DNA from: Treponema sp.
Lineage (GTDB): Bacteria; Spirochaetota; Spirochaetia; Treponematales; Treponemataceae
Length of the DNA: 64,000 nucleotides
Direction: 5' to 3'
NCBI GenBank assembly: GCA_016286535.1
Contig: JAEESZ010000009.1
Location: 1-64,000, forward strand
Positions 44,607 through 54,102 of this stretch are shown here, one piece after another (the first letter of the stretch is position 1; the number at the start of each line of letters is the position of its first letter). Below the pieces are notes generated by a model, which saw only the letters and a program-made list of their open reading frames with translations, was not told the DNA's origin and made no database searches. The position numbers and the translations under genes were made by a program.

Positions 44607-45965
44607 ATGCAAAAAAAAGTTTTAAGTTTTATTTTTTCAGTTTTTCTTTTATCTCCTGTCTTTTCTGCCTATAACTCTCTTGGAGTACCTGATTCTTCCG
44701 AAATAAGGGAAGGGCTCTGCGAAAAATGGTTTGAAGCACCTCTTTCTGCAGTCCGCGAAAATCTTCCTGAAATTCACTATAACGAAGAAGGTCAGAAGTT
44801 TCAGGTTCGCCTTGAAGAAACAGAAGATACCTTTAATATTTTTGTTGCCCCTTCCAGCGAGGTAAATGTTACTGTTTATTCTAAAAAGGGAATTTCTTTA
44901 GAAAAACAGGAAATCTTCCTTGGCGACCAGATGGGCAGCTTTGTTCTGGTAAGAGATAAAAAGAGTGGAAAGCCTGTACGCCTCCGCTATTACTTTGTAA
45001 AAAACAGCGAAGTATTTATTCAGTTTACTCCAAATAATAAAACCGCTCTTGCAGATTTAATAATTTATGAAAATTATGCCGCAAGGGGAGTTCCAACCGG
45101 AGTTCCTTTTGAAAAATTTTATACCCTTTCTTTTGAAGATATTTACAATATCACAAAAAATAAACTTCCCTGGAAGTTTGTAATCTGCGATCCATCCCTT
45201 TATCATTCTGTTATGCAGATGATTGCCGTTATAAAGGAAAAACTTCCCCTTATTCTGCCTGCCAGCGATGCCATGTACGACGAAAAGAATGAGCTGGTTA
45301 ATATCCTTAACGGAGCAAAATTTGATACAGACAACCTGGACCCTGAAAGACGTTATCTTTCTTCGGCAGGTTTCTTAAAGTGGATTGCCGATGGTCTTGT
45401 AGAGCCGGTTGCCGGTGGAAGACTTAAGAGGGAGCCCTTAATTAAAGAAACCGTTACTGTAAAAGATATTGGATACCAGGGCGTTTTATCTCAAAAATAT
45501 AATTTATACTTTGCCCTGGACTGGGTAAGAAACCTTGCTTCGGCAGTGCTTTCTGTAAATACAGGCAAAACCTATCTTTTTAATCAGTCTGGCGTTGATG
45601 TAAAAATAAATCCTTTTGCTTCTGCAATAACTGATTATGGTGTTGCAAATACTGTAACTTTTATTGAAGACTCTGGTTATACAAGGGATGTGCTTAAGTC
45701 ACTTTTGTATGTGCTTGCGAATACAGAACCTGGAACTTTCTATTTTGCTGCTATTCGTGCTACCGACAGAAGTGTAAGCCCGGAAATAAAACATTTCAGC
45801 GAATGCTGTGCAATCTTTCCTTACTTTTTAGAGGATGGTTCTTTCCAGTGTACTGTCTTTATAAACGGCAGACAAATGCTCCTGGATGATTTTTTGCTTC
45901 AGCATCCTGATGATTTTGTTTATCTTACCAGAGTGCGCTCTAATGAGGCTTTTTACCCTGATTAA
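44607..45965 (+). CDS. Secreted conserved hypothetical protein
   Basis: I choose the ATG at 44607 because GGAGGT lies 7 bases before it and the reading then opens with a signal peptide (MQKKVLSFIFSVFLLSPVFSA). The product is about 452 residues and mixed alpha/beta, with no motif I recognise. An alternate frame start at 44583 would place eight residues before the signal. It is the first gene of an envelope operon that ends in exbB-exbD-tonB. The next gene, a TPR protein, begins 9 bases after its stop. The function is unknown; a periplasmic place is likely. Confidence 0.65.
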   Translation: MQKKVLSFIFSVFLLSPVFSAYNSLGVPDSSEIREGLCEKWFEAPLSAVRENLPEIHYNEEGQKFQVRLEETEDTFNIFVAPSSEVNVTVYSKKGISLEKQEIFLGDQMGSFVLVRDKKSGKPVRLRYYFVKNSEVFIQFTPNNKTALADLIIYENYAARGVPTGVPFEKFYTLSFEDIYNITKNKLPWKFVICDPSLYHSVMQMIAVIKEKLPLILPASDAMYDEKNELVNILNGAKFDTDNLDPERRYLSSAGFLKWIADGLVEPVAGGRLKREPLIKETVTVKDIGYQGVLSQKYNLYFALDWVRNLASAVLSVNTGKTYLFNQSGVDVKINPFASAITDYGVANTVTFIEDSGYTRDVLKSLLYVLANTEPGTFYFAAIRATDRSVSPEIKHFSECCAIFPYFLEDGSFQCTVFINGRQMLLDDFLLQHPDDFVYLTRVRSNEAFYPD

Positions 45966-45974
45966 TTATTAATT

Positions 45975-48884
45975 ATGAAACGACTATCTTATTTTTGTAT
46001 TGCTTTTGTTTTTTTTGCTGCAGCCTTGTTTTCAAAAGATTCATCTGTTTTGGAAACTTCAATTTATAATGATTTACAATCATATTATGCAAGCGGATTT
46101 TATCCCGGGGTTGTAGAAAAAGCCGATTTACTTAAAGAAAATTATCCCCAGTCATCTTTTTCTGTCAGAGCTGATTATTTAAAGGGAAAGGCCCTTATTT
46201 ATCTGGAAGAGTATGAAAAGGCCTGTGATACTTTAAAAAATCTTTTACGTCACAGTAAAAATCCTTTTGAAATTCAGGTTAAGGCAAATTATGAACTTGG
46301 AATTGCAAGCCAGAAAATCGGAGATAATTACCAGGCTGTCACTTCCTTTGTTACCTGTGCAAATTTAAGCAGAAATTCTGAATATAAAGACTATTTTTAT
46401 AAGTCGGTATTTCAGGCCGGTCAGCTTTATTTTATTGAAGAAGATTATAAAAATGCCCTTTTGAATTTTGACTATGTTGTAAAAAACGGGAAAAAATACA
46501 GCAGAAATGATTTTAATAATGCAATTCAAAAGCTCTTCCTTTCCTGCAATGCAGAAAAAGAATACAAAAAGACTATTTCTTATTACGAAGAACTTCAGGA
46601 AAGTACTTTTATAAAAAGTCAGGAAGAAAAGAGAGTTTATTATACCCTTACCATTTATGCCGCAGATGCCTGTAAAGAAATAAATCAGAATGATAAGGCT
46701 TACAGATATTATTGTAAGACTGTAGAATGCGGCATTACAGACCTGGCAGTTATTGCCCTTAAAAAAGCCTATGTTCTTGCCGGAGAAAAGCAGATTGGTG
46801 TAAATCCTTCTGAAGTTTTTTCAAAAACAGTAGAAACCTTCAGCGAAGAACCTGAGCTTGTAAGGGAATTCTGGATAAGACTTGGAATTGACGAATACAA
46901 TAAAGCAAATTATAAAAAAGCCGCAGACTTTTTTGACAATGCCTTGCAGCAGGCTTCTTCTGACGGTAAAAATGAGCAGGCTATAATCACACTTTATAAG
47001 GCAAAAATTCTTATAGAGGAAGGTAAAGCTTATGCAAAGGCAGAAGAAGTTCTGGAAAAAAATATTGAGCTTTTAAAAGAAGACAGCTATAAAGTAAGCG
47101 ATTCCTGGTATTCGAGTCTTTTAAGCTGTAAGGTAAACCTTAAAAAATGGGACCAGGTTGAAGGACTTTATAAAAAGATTTCCCTTCCAATGGAAATTGA
47201 AAAAACAAATTATGCGGCTTATCTTTATCAGAATAAAAAATATGATGAGCTGGTCAGCCTTCTGGAAGGCCTGGTTCTTAAAGATAAAAAATCAAAATAT
47301 CCTCATGCGCATAGTCTTTATGCTTCAGCCCTGCTGCATCTGGGCCAGGTTTCTAAGGCCGCTAAAACTTATGAGCTTTTGTATCAGAATGGAAAAATTA
47401 ATGATGCCGATAAGGTGGAATATTCAAAGGCTCTTTTTACCCTTAAAAATTATAACAAGGCAAAAACTCTGGCAGAAGAATCTAAGCTTCCTGAGGCTTA
47501 TTATCTGGCAGCCCTGTCTTACGTAAATCTTCAGCAGTGGGATAAGGCCTGCAACAATTTTATTTTATATATTAAAGAGCGCAATAAAATTGCTGATTTT
47601 AATCTGCTGGCCTATTTTTATAAAGGTTACTGTGAGTTTACCAGGGACGACTATAAAAATGCCTATGCTTCTTTTGTGCGATATACTTCGGAAGGAAGCG
47701 AAGAGCCATACAAATATAGAAAACTCGCCTGGGACCTTGCCGCAAAGGCAAGCCTTCAAAGTGGAAATTATGAACAGGCTGCCTTACAGGCGCAGAATCT
47801 TATTAAAAACTCTATGAGTGAGGAAGAAAAAAGGGAAGCCATCCTCTTCCTTTCTGACATTTACACCGATTCAAAAGCCTACGATAAGGCTGTAAAGCTC
47901 ATGCTTCCATATACTCAGGTTAAAAATGATTTTACCCTTGCGGCTATGTTTAAACTTGCCGGCATTTATGAAAAACAGAAGGACTTAAAGAGTGCCGATT
48001 CTGTTTACAAAAATATTTATACAAATTATCCAAAGGAAGATTATGCCCAGCAGGCTATGTACCGCAGCGGAGAAATGTATTATGCAGAACTTGATTATGC
48101 TTCAAGTCAGAAGGCTTTTAACAATTACATTTATACTTACCCTGACGGTCTTTACACAGATGCGGCTCTCTTTTTCTGCGGAGACTGCGATCTTAATTTG
48201 AAGAGGTTTGATGAATGTGTAATGCTGAATCTTACCTTAATTCAAAAGTATCCTGACTGTTCTTATGTTTATGCTGCCGGTAAAAACTTAATGGAAGCCT
48301 ATTATAATCAGGAATATTTTTCTAAGGCCCTGGATACTGCAAGAAATCTTGTAGATAAATATCCCCAGCAGGCAAGTCTGGATGGAATTGGAAAAAAACT
48401 TATTCAGCTGGAAAAAATAGTTTCCGGAACCGATAAGTCTGTTGCGGAAAAATATAACGAGTTTGAAAAACTTGGTAAAACAGAAACTTTTGAGGGCAGA
48501 AAAGCAGCAAGTCAGCTTGTTCAGCTTTATGCAAAAAATGATTCTACATTAAAAGAGGCGGTTTCTCTTGCTGAAGAAATTCTAAAGAATCACAAGGAAG
48601 ATTCCATTGAAGAATTTGAAATTGCGGCAGACAATGCTTATTTTCTTGCAGAATATAACGAAAAGATTATGAAGGAGCAGAAGTCTGCCGAATTGTATCT
48701 GGAGGCGGCCCGTTATTACAGAGCCTGCGATAATGCAGACAAGGCGGCAATTTCTTTGTATAGTGCTGCTTCTTCTTTTAAGAATATTGGAATGACAGGT
48801 GATGTAAAAGAAGTTGTGGATCTTTTGCAAAAACTGTATCCGGAATCAAGGCAGGCAAAAGCTGCTGTAAGATTGTTAAAGTAA
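45975..48884 (+). CDS. Large secreted TPR protein
   Basis: A 969-residue protein with signal peptide MKRLSYFCIAFVFFAAALFS, followed by tetratricopeptide-type helix pairs over almost its whole length. Examples are NPFEIQVKANYELGIASQKIGDNYQAVTSF and AAMFKLAGIYEKQKDLKSADSVYKNIYTNYP. Such proteins act as periplasmic scaffolds, and this one resembles a long relative of CpoB/YbgF/BamD-type TPR proteins. Its place upstream of exbB-exbD-tonB recalls CpoB (YbgF) at the end of tol-pal operons, so it may couple energy from the inner membrane to envelope work. Confidence 0.8.
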   Translation: MKRLSYFCIAFVFFAAALFSKDSSVLETSIYNDLQSYYASGFYPGVVEKADLLKENYPQSSFSVRADYLKGKALIYLEEYEKACDTLKNLLRHSKNPFEIQVKANYELGIASQKIGDNYQAVTSFVTCANLSRNSEYKDYFYKSVFQAGQLYFIEEDYKNALLNFDYVVKNGKKYSRNDFNNAIQKLFLSCNAEKEYKKTISYYEELQESTFIKSQEEKRVYYTLTIYAADACKEINQNDKAYRYYCKTVECGITDLAVIALKKAYVLAGEKQIGVNPSEVFSKTVETFSEEPELVREFWIRLGIDEYNKANYKKAADFFDNALQQASSDGKNEQAIITLYKAKILIEEGKAYAKAEEVLEKNIELLKEDSYKVSDSWYSSLLSCKVNLKKWDQVEGLYKKISLPMEIEKTNYAAYLYQNKKYDELVSLLEGLVLKDKKSKYPHAHSLYASALLHLGQVSKAAKTYELLYQNGKINDADKVEYSKALFTLKNYNKAKTLAEESKLPEAYYLAALSYVNLQQWDKACNNFILYIKERNKIADFNLLAYFYKGYCEFTRDDYKNAYASFVRYTSEGSEEPYKYRKLAWDLAAKASLQSGNYEQAALQAQNLIKNSMSEEEKREAILFLSDIYTDSKAYDKAVKLMLPYTQVKNDFTLAAMFKLAGIYEKQKDLKSADSVYKNIYTNYPKEDYAQQAMYRSGEMYYAELDYASSQKAFNNYIYTYPDGLYTDAALFFCGDCDLNLKRFDECVMLNLTLIQKYPDCSYVYAAGKNLMEAYYNQEYFSKALDTARNLVDKYPQQASLDGIGKKLIQLEKIVSGTDKSVAEKYNEFEKLGKTETFEGRKAASQLVQLYAKNDSTLKEAVSLAEEILKNHKEDSIEEFEIAADNAYFLAEYNEKIMKEQKSAELYLEAARYYRACDNADKAAISLYSAASSFKNIGMTGDVKEVVDLLQKLYPESRQAKAAVRLLK

Positions 48885-48907
48885 TTACTGTTTAGATGAG
48901 GAAAATT

Positions 48908-50506
48908 ATGAGGAATAGAAAATTTTTACTTTTAAGTATTTCACTTTTGTCATCCCTTAGCCTTTATGCTCAGGCTGCCGATGATATTGTTCTTCCCGAA
49001 GTAACAACTGTAATAGATTCTCAAAAACTGCAGGCCCAGGCCGAAGATTTACCTTCTTTCAGCCAGCTTTTTGAAAGCGATGAAAGTTCCGGAAGTGTAA
49101 GCATTGAACTTCCTGATGTAGAAAACCAGCCTTCCGCAACAGAAGCCCAGTCTGAAGAAAAAAAAGCCGTAAAGACTCTTTTTGCCCAGGGCCAGCTGGG
49201 ACTTGGTTATCCTTATCTTTTTAATGGAGATTTCAGTGTTTTTAGTCAGAGCGAAGCTGCCCCATTTAAAATCCATTTTAATCACGATTCCGCAGCTGCC
49301 TATGCTTCTAATTCCCTGAATTCCCAGTATTTTGATTCAAATACTTCCATGGAACTGGAAACAAAAATCCATAAAGATAATTTTGAATGGGATATTTCCG
49401 GCTCTTATGCTTCTATAGAAAACGGACTTCAGAATAAAGTAAGCGATTTAACCTCCATCAGTCAGAAAAATATTCAGGCAGAAAGCGATTTTATATGGAC
49501 ATTCCCTAAAGGTCACTGTCTTGGGCTTAATACAGAGGGCCTTAATTACGTTCGCTATGCAAATATAAGTAACAATGCTTCTATTGAAGACTGGGTAAAA
49601 AAATCACATTACTTTGCTATTAATCCTGAATTCTATTATTACTGGACTGGTTATGGAATAAAAACAGGAATCACTGCAGATTACGATTTTGAATACCTTA
49701 AGGGAGTGGCAAACAGGGGAGAATTCAAGGCTGATTTTAGCTGGGGAAATGAATTTGTTAATCTTTTTACAGATCTTTCCTGGGTTCTGTCTGACCGAAA
49801 CAATTCAAAAATCACAATTCCTTTTACACTGGGCTTAAAGGCAAATGCTCCGTTAAAGTTTTCAAACAGAAATTTCTCTATTGATGTAAGGGGCGGAATG
49901 GAATCTTTCCTTCCTCAGGTTTCTGAACTTGAAGAGCTTTATAAGTTTACCGGCTTTAGCACTCTTCCTTACGAAACTTCTTACTGGTTTGCTTCAATGG
50001 ATTTAATCCTTCCTGTAAAGAACTCTTTTACTTCTTCTGCAAACCTTGTTTACAAAAAAACTTACGAAAACAACGGTACTTACCGCCCTCTGCTTGATTC
50101 TTCAAATTATGTAAGCGGATTATACACTTATGGTCAGTGCAATGAAGATATTTTAGAAAGTAAACTGGCCTTTAATTATTTTTACAAGATTTTTTCAGCT
50201 TCTATCAGCTGGACTCAAAACTGGCTGGACATCCCCGCCTTTGAAAATCAGATGCTCGTAAGCATAAATCTTTCGCTTGCAAGTCCGGATTCTTTCTGGG
50301 GAGTGGAAGGAAAACTTGACTTACTGCTTAAGGAATTACCTCTTCTTTCTTTAAGCGGCTATAGCAGAGTCTCAAATACTGCTACACTTGTAGTAGAGAT
50401 GAATGATATTTTGAATCTGGTCAGTCCATATGATTCAAGACTTTATGCCGGAACATACATAGAACGAAGCGGTTCTCTTGCTCTTGCTGTAAAATTTAAC
50501 TTTTAA
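48908..50506 (+). CDS. Putative outer-membrane beta-barrel protein
   Basis: About 532 residues from the ATG at 48908. GAGG sits 7 bases upstream, and an ATG at 48896 would put four residues before the signal. The signal peptide is MRNRKFLLLSISLLSSLSLYAQ. After an acidic, Ser-rich region (about 25-85) the rest is beta-rich with many aromatic residues. It ends with SLALAVKFNF, a C-terminal phenylalanine as in many outer-membrane barrels. No named family is recognised. It lies between the TPR gene and exbB, so it may be the outer-membrane partner of that energy-coupling system. Confidence 0.68.
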   Translation: MRNRKFLLLSISLLSSLSLYAQAADDIVLPEVTTVIDSQKLQAQAEDLPSFSQLFESDESSGSVSIELPDVENQPSATEAQSEEKKAVKTLFAQGQLGLGYPYLFNGDFSVFSQSEAAPFKIHFNHDSAAAYASNSLNSQYFDSNTSMELETKIHKDNFEWDISGSYASIENGLQNKVSDLTSISQKNIQAESDFIWTFPKGHCLGLNTEGLNYVRYANISNNASIEDWVKKSHYFAINPEFYYYWTGYGIKTGITADYDFEYLKGVANRGEFKADFSWGNEFVNLFTDLSWVLSDRNNSKITIPFTLGLKANAPLKFSNRNFSIDVRGGMESFLPQVSELEELYKFTGFSTLPYETSYWFASMDLILPVKNSFTSSANLVYKKTYENNGTYRPLLDSSNYVSGLYTYGQCNEDILESKLAFNYFYKIFSASISWTQNWLDIPAFENQMLVSINLSLASPDSFWGVEGKLDLLLKELPLLSLSGYSRVSNTATLVVEMNDILNLVSPYDSRLYAGTYIERSGSLALAVKFNF

Positions 50507-50524
50507 TATAAAATGAGGTGAAGT

Positions 50525-51136
50525 ATGTTACAAACATTAAAAGCTGGCGGATTGTTAATAATTCCAATTTTGATTTGTGGAGTTTTTGCAACCTATATAA
50601 TTATTGAAAGATTTATTTATTTTAAGAATTTAAAAGCCCGTGACAGTCAGTTAAAAAAAGATCTGGATAAGGCCCTTGCCGCAGCAGATCTTAGTGCCTG
50701 TGAAGCTGCCTGCAGTCAGGCCGGAACTCCAGCAGCCACTGTTGTAAAAAAGGCTCTGGACTGCCGCCGTTATGACGAAGAAGCTTTGCGCGAAGTTGTT
50801 GAAGTAGAAATGGAATGTGTAATTCCTTCTATGGAACACTGGCTTACTCCTCTTGGAACAATTGCAAACATTGCAACCCTGCTTGGACTTTTGGGAACCG
50901 TAACCGGAAATATGAAGGCCTTTGGTGTTTTGGGGGCCGGTGGTACAATGGGAGATCCTGCTCTGCTTGCAGGCGCAATTTCTGAAGCCCTGGTTACTAC
51001 CGTTGCCGGACTCTTTGTTTCCATTCCATCTTTGATTTTTCATAATTATTTTGTAAGCCGCGTTAACCGCAGAATTGCACAGATGCAGGCTATTGTTACA
51101 GAAACACTTCTAAAAATAAAAGGAAGGATTAAATAA
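50525..51136 (+). CDS. exbB: ExbB/TolQ-family proton channel
   Basis: A 203-residue inner-membrane protein with three transmembrane helices (about 9-29, 105-130 and 150-172). The core family segment is WLTPLGTIANIATLLGLLGTVTGNMKAF followed by DPALLAGAISEALVTTVAGLFVSIPSLIFHNYF. It forms a proton-driven motor with ExbD. GAGGTG lies upstream. Its stop codon overlaps the exbD start (TAATG). Confidence 0.94.
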   Translation: MLQTLKAGGLLIIPILICGVFATYIIIERFIYFKNLKARDSQLKKDLDKALAAADLSACEAACSQAGTPAATVVKKALDCRRYDEEALREVVEVEMECVIPSMEHWLTPLGTIANIATLLGLLGTVTGNMKAFGVLGAGGTMGDPALLAGAISEALVTTVAGLFVSIPSLIFHNYFVSRVNRRIAQMQAIVTETLLKIKGRIK

Positions 51137-51549
51137 TGAAATTAAAATCAAGAAGAGGTCTTTTACATTCCAATGTAGATATGACCCCAATGATAGATAT
51201 AGTCTTTCAGCTGATTTTATTCTTCCTGGTTTCTACAACTTTTGCCATGCTGCCTGGAATAAAATTAAAACTGCCACAGAGCCATACAGCAGAAGCTTCT
51301 GCCCTGCAGGGAATAACAATTACTGCCCAGAAGGATGGAGTAATCTTCTTTAACGATAAAGAAGTTTCCATGAAGACTCTTGGCTCAGAACTGATTGCCT
51401 ACGATACCGGTGATACAAAAAAGGATGAGTTTCCAATCAGTCTTGAAGCCGACAGTGAAGTTACCAACGGTACAATTGTAAAGATTTTTGATGTAATTCG
51501 CGAAAGCGGTTACTGCGTAATAAATTTAAGGACTACAGTAGAAAAATGA
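51136..51549 (+). CDS. exbD: ExbD/TolR-family protein
   Basis: A 137-residue protein. A short cytoplasmic N-terminus leads into one transmembrane helix (about 17-40) with the family motif VDMTPMIDIVFQLILFFLVSTTF. Its aspartate carries protons. A periplasmic domain of ExbD/TolR type follows. It overlaps both neighbours (exbB and tonB) by a few bases. Confidence 0.94.
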   Translation: MKLKSRRGLLHSNVDMTPMIDIVFQLILFFLVSTTFAMLPGIKLKLPQSHTAEASALQGITITAQKDGVIFFNDKEVSMKTLGSELIAYDTGDTKKDEFPISLEADSEVTNGTIVKIFDVIRESGYCVINLRTTVEK

Positions 51550-52646
51550 CATTTAAGCAGCAGCTGGACTATATAAGATCTAAAGATTATCCTCTTAATA
51601 AATTTACCCGTCTTGCAGGTCTTTGTGGAACCGGTATTTTCTGGCTGATTCTTCTGATTCTTCTTGCGGTCCTTCCGGCCGCTTCGAATAAGCCAAAGTA
51701 TAAGGTTGTGCAGATTATGCTTTCTGCTCCGGCACCGGAAAAACAGAGTCAGCCTGCCCAGGCAAAAGCTGAACCTGCCCAGGCAAAAGCTGAACCTGCT
51801 CAGGAAAAAACTCAGGCTGCCCCGGATCCGGCACAAGCCCCGGCAGAGACCCAGGCTAAGCAGGCACCTGAGGCAGAAAAGTCCGCCGCAAAAAAAACAC
51901 CGGCAAAAACTCAGCCCGCACCAGCCCCGGCCAAAACTAAGCCTGCTCCATCAAAGTCAGCCCCCGCTCCCGCAAAGCCTAAAAGTCAGCCTGTAAAAGA
52001 AGCTGCACCTGTCGAATACGCAAGAGATATGTCCGATGGAGTTGATTTTAATAAGCCTGTAGAAAAGAAAAGGACAAATGTTGATGATGTTTGGGCTATG
52101 TTTGAAGCAGAAGCTTCTTCTTCAGAAGACAATCAGACTGTAAATAAGGTATTGTCAGAAAATACTTTTTCTGGAAGCGCCGGTCAGGTTGATAATACTT
52201 CTGGTGGAGCAAAAAGTACAGAAAGCAGGTCCGGAAAGACTTCTGCAGCAAGTTCTTCAGCAACAAATAAAACTTTACAGAGTATAGAAGGAACTCACGG
52301 TTCAGAAATTTCTAAAGTTGGAAAACAGGGGGCTTCGGTAAGTCATGCACAGGTTAATAGCGGCGACTTTACCTGGGCAGAAGGAAAAGTCAGAAATCTC
52401 TGGTATCCGGCTTCTCCAGAAATAAAATTTGCAGAAGGTAATGAACCTTCCATGAATATGGAAGTAAAAATCCACTTTACAGTTACACCAAAAGGAAATG
52501 TAGTTTCAATTGATTTTCCGGGAAAAGTTTCTTTTTTGACCGCCAGCCAGCAGGAAGAAGTTAAGAGACAGATTTCTAAATGGCAGTTTGATTCTGCAGA
52601 TTATCAGTCCGAGGCAGATTTTATCTTAAAGATTGTAATCAAATAG
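51546..52646 (+). CDS. TonB-like energy transducer
   Basis: A 366-residue protein with one N-terminal transmembrane helix (about 27-48). A long Ala/Pro/Lys linker follows (about 60-160) with a 21-base tandem repeat giving QAKAEPAQAKAEPAQEK. A Ser/Thr-rich region precedes a C-terminal TonB domain (about 275-366; LWYPASPEI, MEVKIHFTVTPKGNVVSIDFPGKVSF, ISKWQFDSA). It is predicted to span the periplasm and pass energy from ExbBD to an outer-membrane partner. The start overlaps the exbD stop (ATGA). Confidence 0.88.
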   Translation: MTFKQQLDYIRSKDYPLNKFTRLAGLCGTGIFWLILLILLAVLPAASNKPKYKVVQIMLSAPAPEKQSQPAQAKAEPAQAKAEPAQEKTQAAPDPAQAPAETQAKQAPEAEKSAAKKTPAKTQPAPAPAKTKPAPSKSAPAPAKPKSQPVKEAAPVEYARDMSDGVDFNKPVEKKRTNVDDVWAMFEAEASSSEDNQTVNKVLSENTFSGSAGQVDNTSGGAKSTESRSGKTSAASSSATNKTLQSIEGTHGSEISKVGKQGASVSHAQVNSGDFTWAEGKVRNLWYPASPEIKFAEGNEPSMNMEVKIHFTVTPKGNVVSIDFPGKVSFLTASQQEEVKRQISKWQFDSADYQSEADFILKIVIK

Positions 52647-52719
52647 AGAGTGATTTTTTTACATTAATTTTAGATATTTGTACACTTAATTTTATTTTAA
52701 AATCAATATATTACTTGAT

Positions 52720-54102
52720 ATGTCTTCAAACCTTATAGATATGAGCACAGGCTCACCTACAAAACATCTTTTAAAATTTGCACTTCCACTTTTAATTGGA
52801 AATGTATTTCAGCAGTTTTATAACATGGTTGATTCCATTGTTGTTGGAAACTTTGTAGGTCCGGACGCAATTGCGGCAGTTGGAACCTGCGGCTCAATGA
52901 ATTTTTTCTGTTTTTCTTTAAGTGCAGGTCTTGCAATTGGAATTGGAATTATTGTTGCCCAGTTTTTTGGTGCTAAGGATTTTGCAAGGCTTCGTTCTAC
53001 AATTGCAAATTCAATTTATGTTTTAGGTCTTGCAGCACTTATAGTTTCTCTTCTTGGCTTCTTTCTTTCTCCTTATGTTCTGAGGCTTTTGCGCTGTCCT
53101 GAAGCAATTCTTGGCGATGCAGTAATTTATATGAAAACTACCTGCGTCGGCATAGTCTTTATAGTTTTGTACAACGGCGTTGCATCAATTCTGCGGGCCC
53201 TGGGCGATTCAAAATCTCCTTTGTATTTTTTAATCATTGCAAGTATTATAAATCTCATTCTGGATTTACTTTTTGTACTGGTTTTTAAGCTTGCTGTTTT
53301 TGGAGTAGCCCTTGCCACAATCATTTCTCAGGCAATAAGCGGAATCACAAGCCTTATTTATGCCCATAAAAAAATTGAATATTTCAGATTATCAAAAAAA
53401 GATTTAAGGCCGGACCTTGCAATCATAAAAAGCTCTTTTAAACTGAGCATTCCTATTGCCCTGCAGAACTGCCTTATTTCTATCTCCATGATGGTTTTGC
53501 AGCAGGTTGTAAATACTTTTGGTGCAAGTGTTATGGCTTCCTATACAATCATCATGAGAATTGAGCAGCTTATTCAGCAGCCCTTCAGTTCTCTTGGAGC
53601 CGCAATTACAACTTTTAGCGGACAGAATATCGGTGCAAATAAAATTGACAGGGTTAGAAAAGGCTTTAACAGGGGAACCGTTATTGCCCTTCTTTTCTCT
53701 CTTTTTGTACTTGTTATTTTCCAGATTTTTGCAAATCAGATTGTATATCTTTTTGTAAAGGAAAGCGAAGTTATCAGGATTGGTGCTATAGGTTTAAGAA
53801 TTACTTCTTTCTTCTATTTTGCCCTGGGCATGATTTATGTACCACGTGCAGTTTTAAACGGAAGCGGTGATACCGGCTTTGCCATGATTAACGGAATGAC
53901 TGAAGTATTTGGCCGAATTGTTTTTTCTCATCTTCTGGTAAGAATACCTGCCATTGTGCTTTTTGGAAGAAGTATTCCTGTCGGCTTCTGGGGAATATGG
54001 CTTACAACCTGTTTTACCTGGACAATCACAGCAATAGTCTGCGTAATCAGATACAAGAGCGGAATCTGGTATAAAAAAAGCGTAAAGGCTAATCTTCAGT
54101 AA
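52720..54102 (+). CDS. MATE-family efflux transporter
   Basis: A 460-residue inner-membrane transporter with twelve predicted helices. The opening MSTGSPTKHLLKFALPLLIGNVFQQFYNMVDSIVVG is the typical MATE start. The duplicated second half begins around residue 240 (LSIPIALQNCLISISMMVLQQVVNTFG). The substrate could be drugs, flavins or other cations, and is not predictable. No ribosome binding site is seen. A start at the second ATG (52741) is equally compatible with the family. It overlaps metA tail to tail by 14 bases. Confidence 0.93.
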   Translation: MSSNLIDMSTGSPTKHLLKFALPLLIGNVFQQFYNMVDSIVVGNFVGPDAIAAVGTCGSMNFFCFSLSAGLAIGIGIIVAQFFGAKDFARLRSTIANSIYVLGLAALIVSLLGFFLSPYVLRLLRCPEAILGDAVIYMKTTCVGIVFIVLYNGVASILRALGDSKSPLYFLIIASIINLILDLLFVLVFKLAVFGVALATIISQAISGITSLIYAHKKIEYFRLSKKDLRPDLAIIKSSFKLSIPIALQNCLISISMMVLQQVVNTFGASVMASYTIIMRIEQLIQQPFSSLGAAITTFSGQNIGANKIDRVRKGFNRGTVIALLFSLFVLVIFQIFANQIVYLFVKESEVIRIGAIGLRITSFFYFALGMIYVPRAVLNGSGDTGFAMINGMTEVFGRIVFSHLLVRIPAIVLFGRSIPVGFWGIWLTTCFTWTITAIVCVIRYKSGIWYKKSVKANLQ

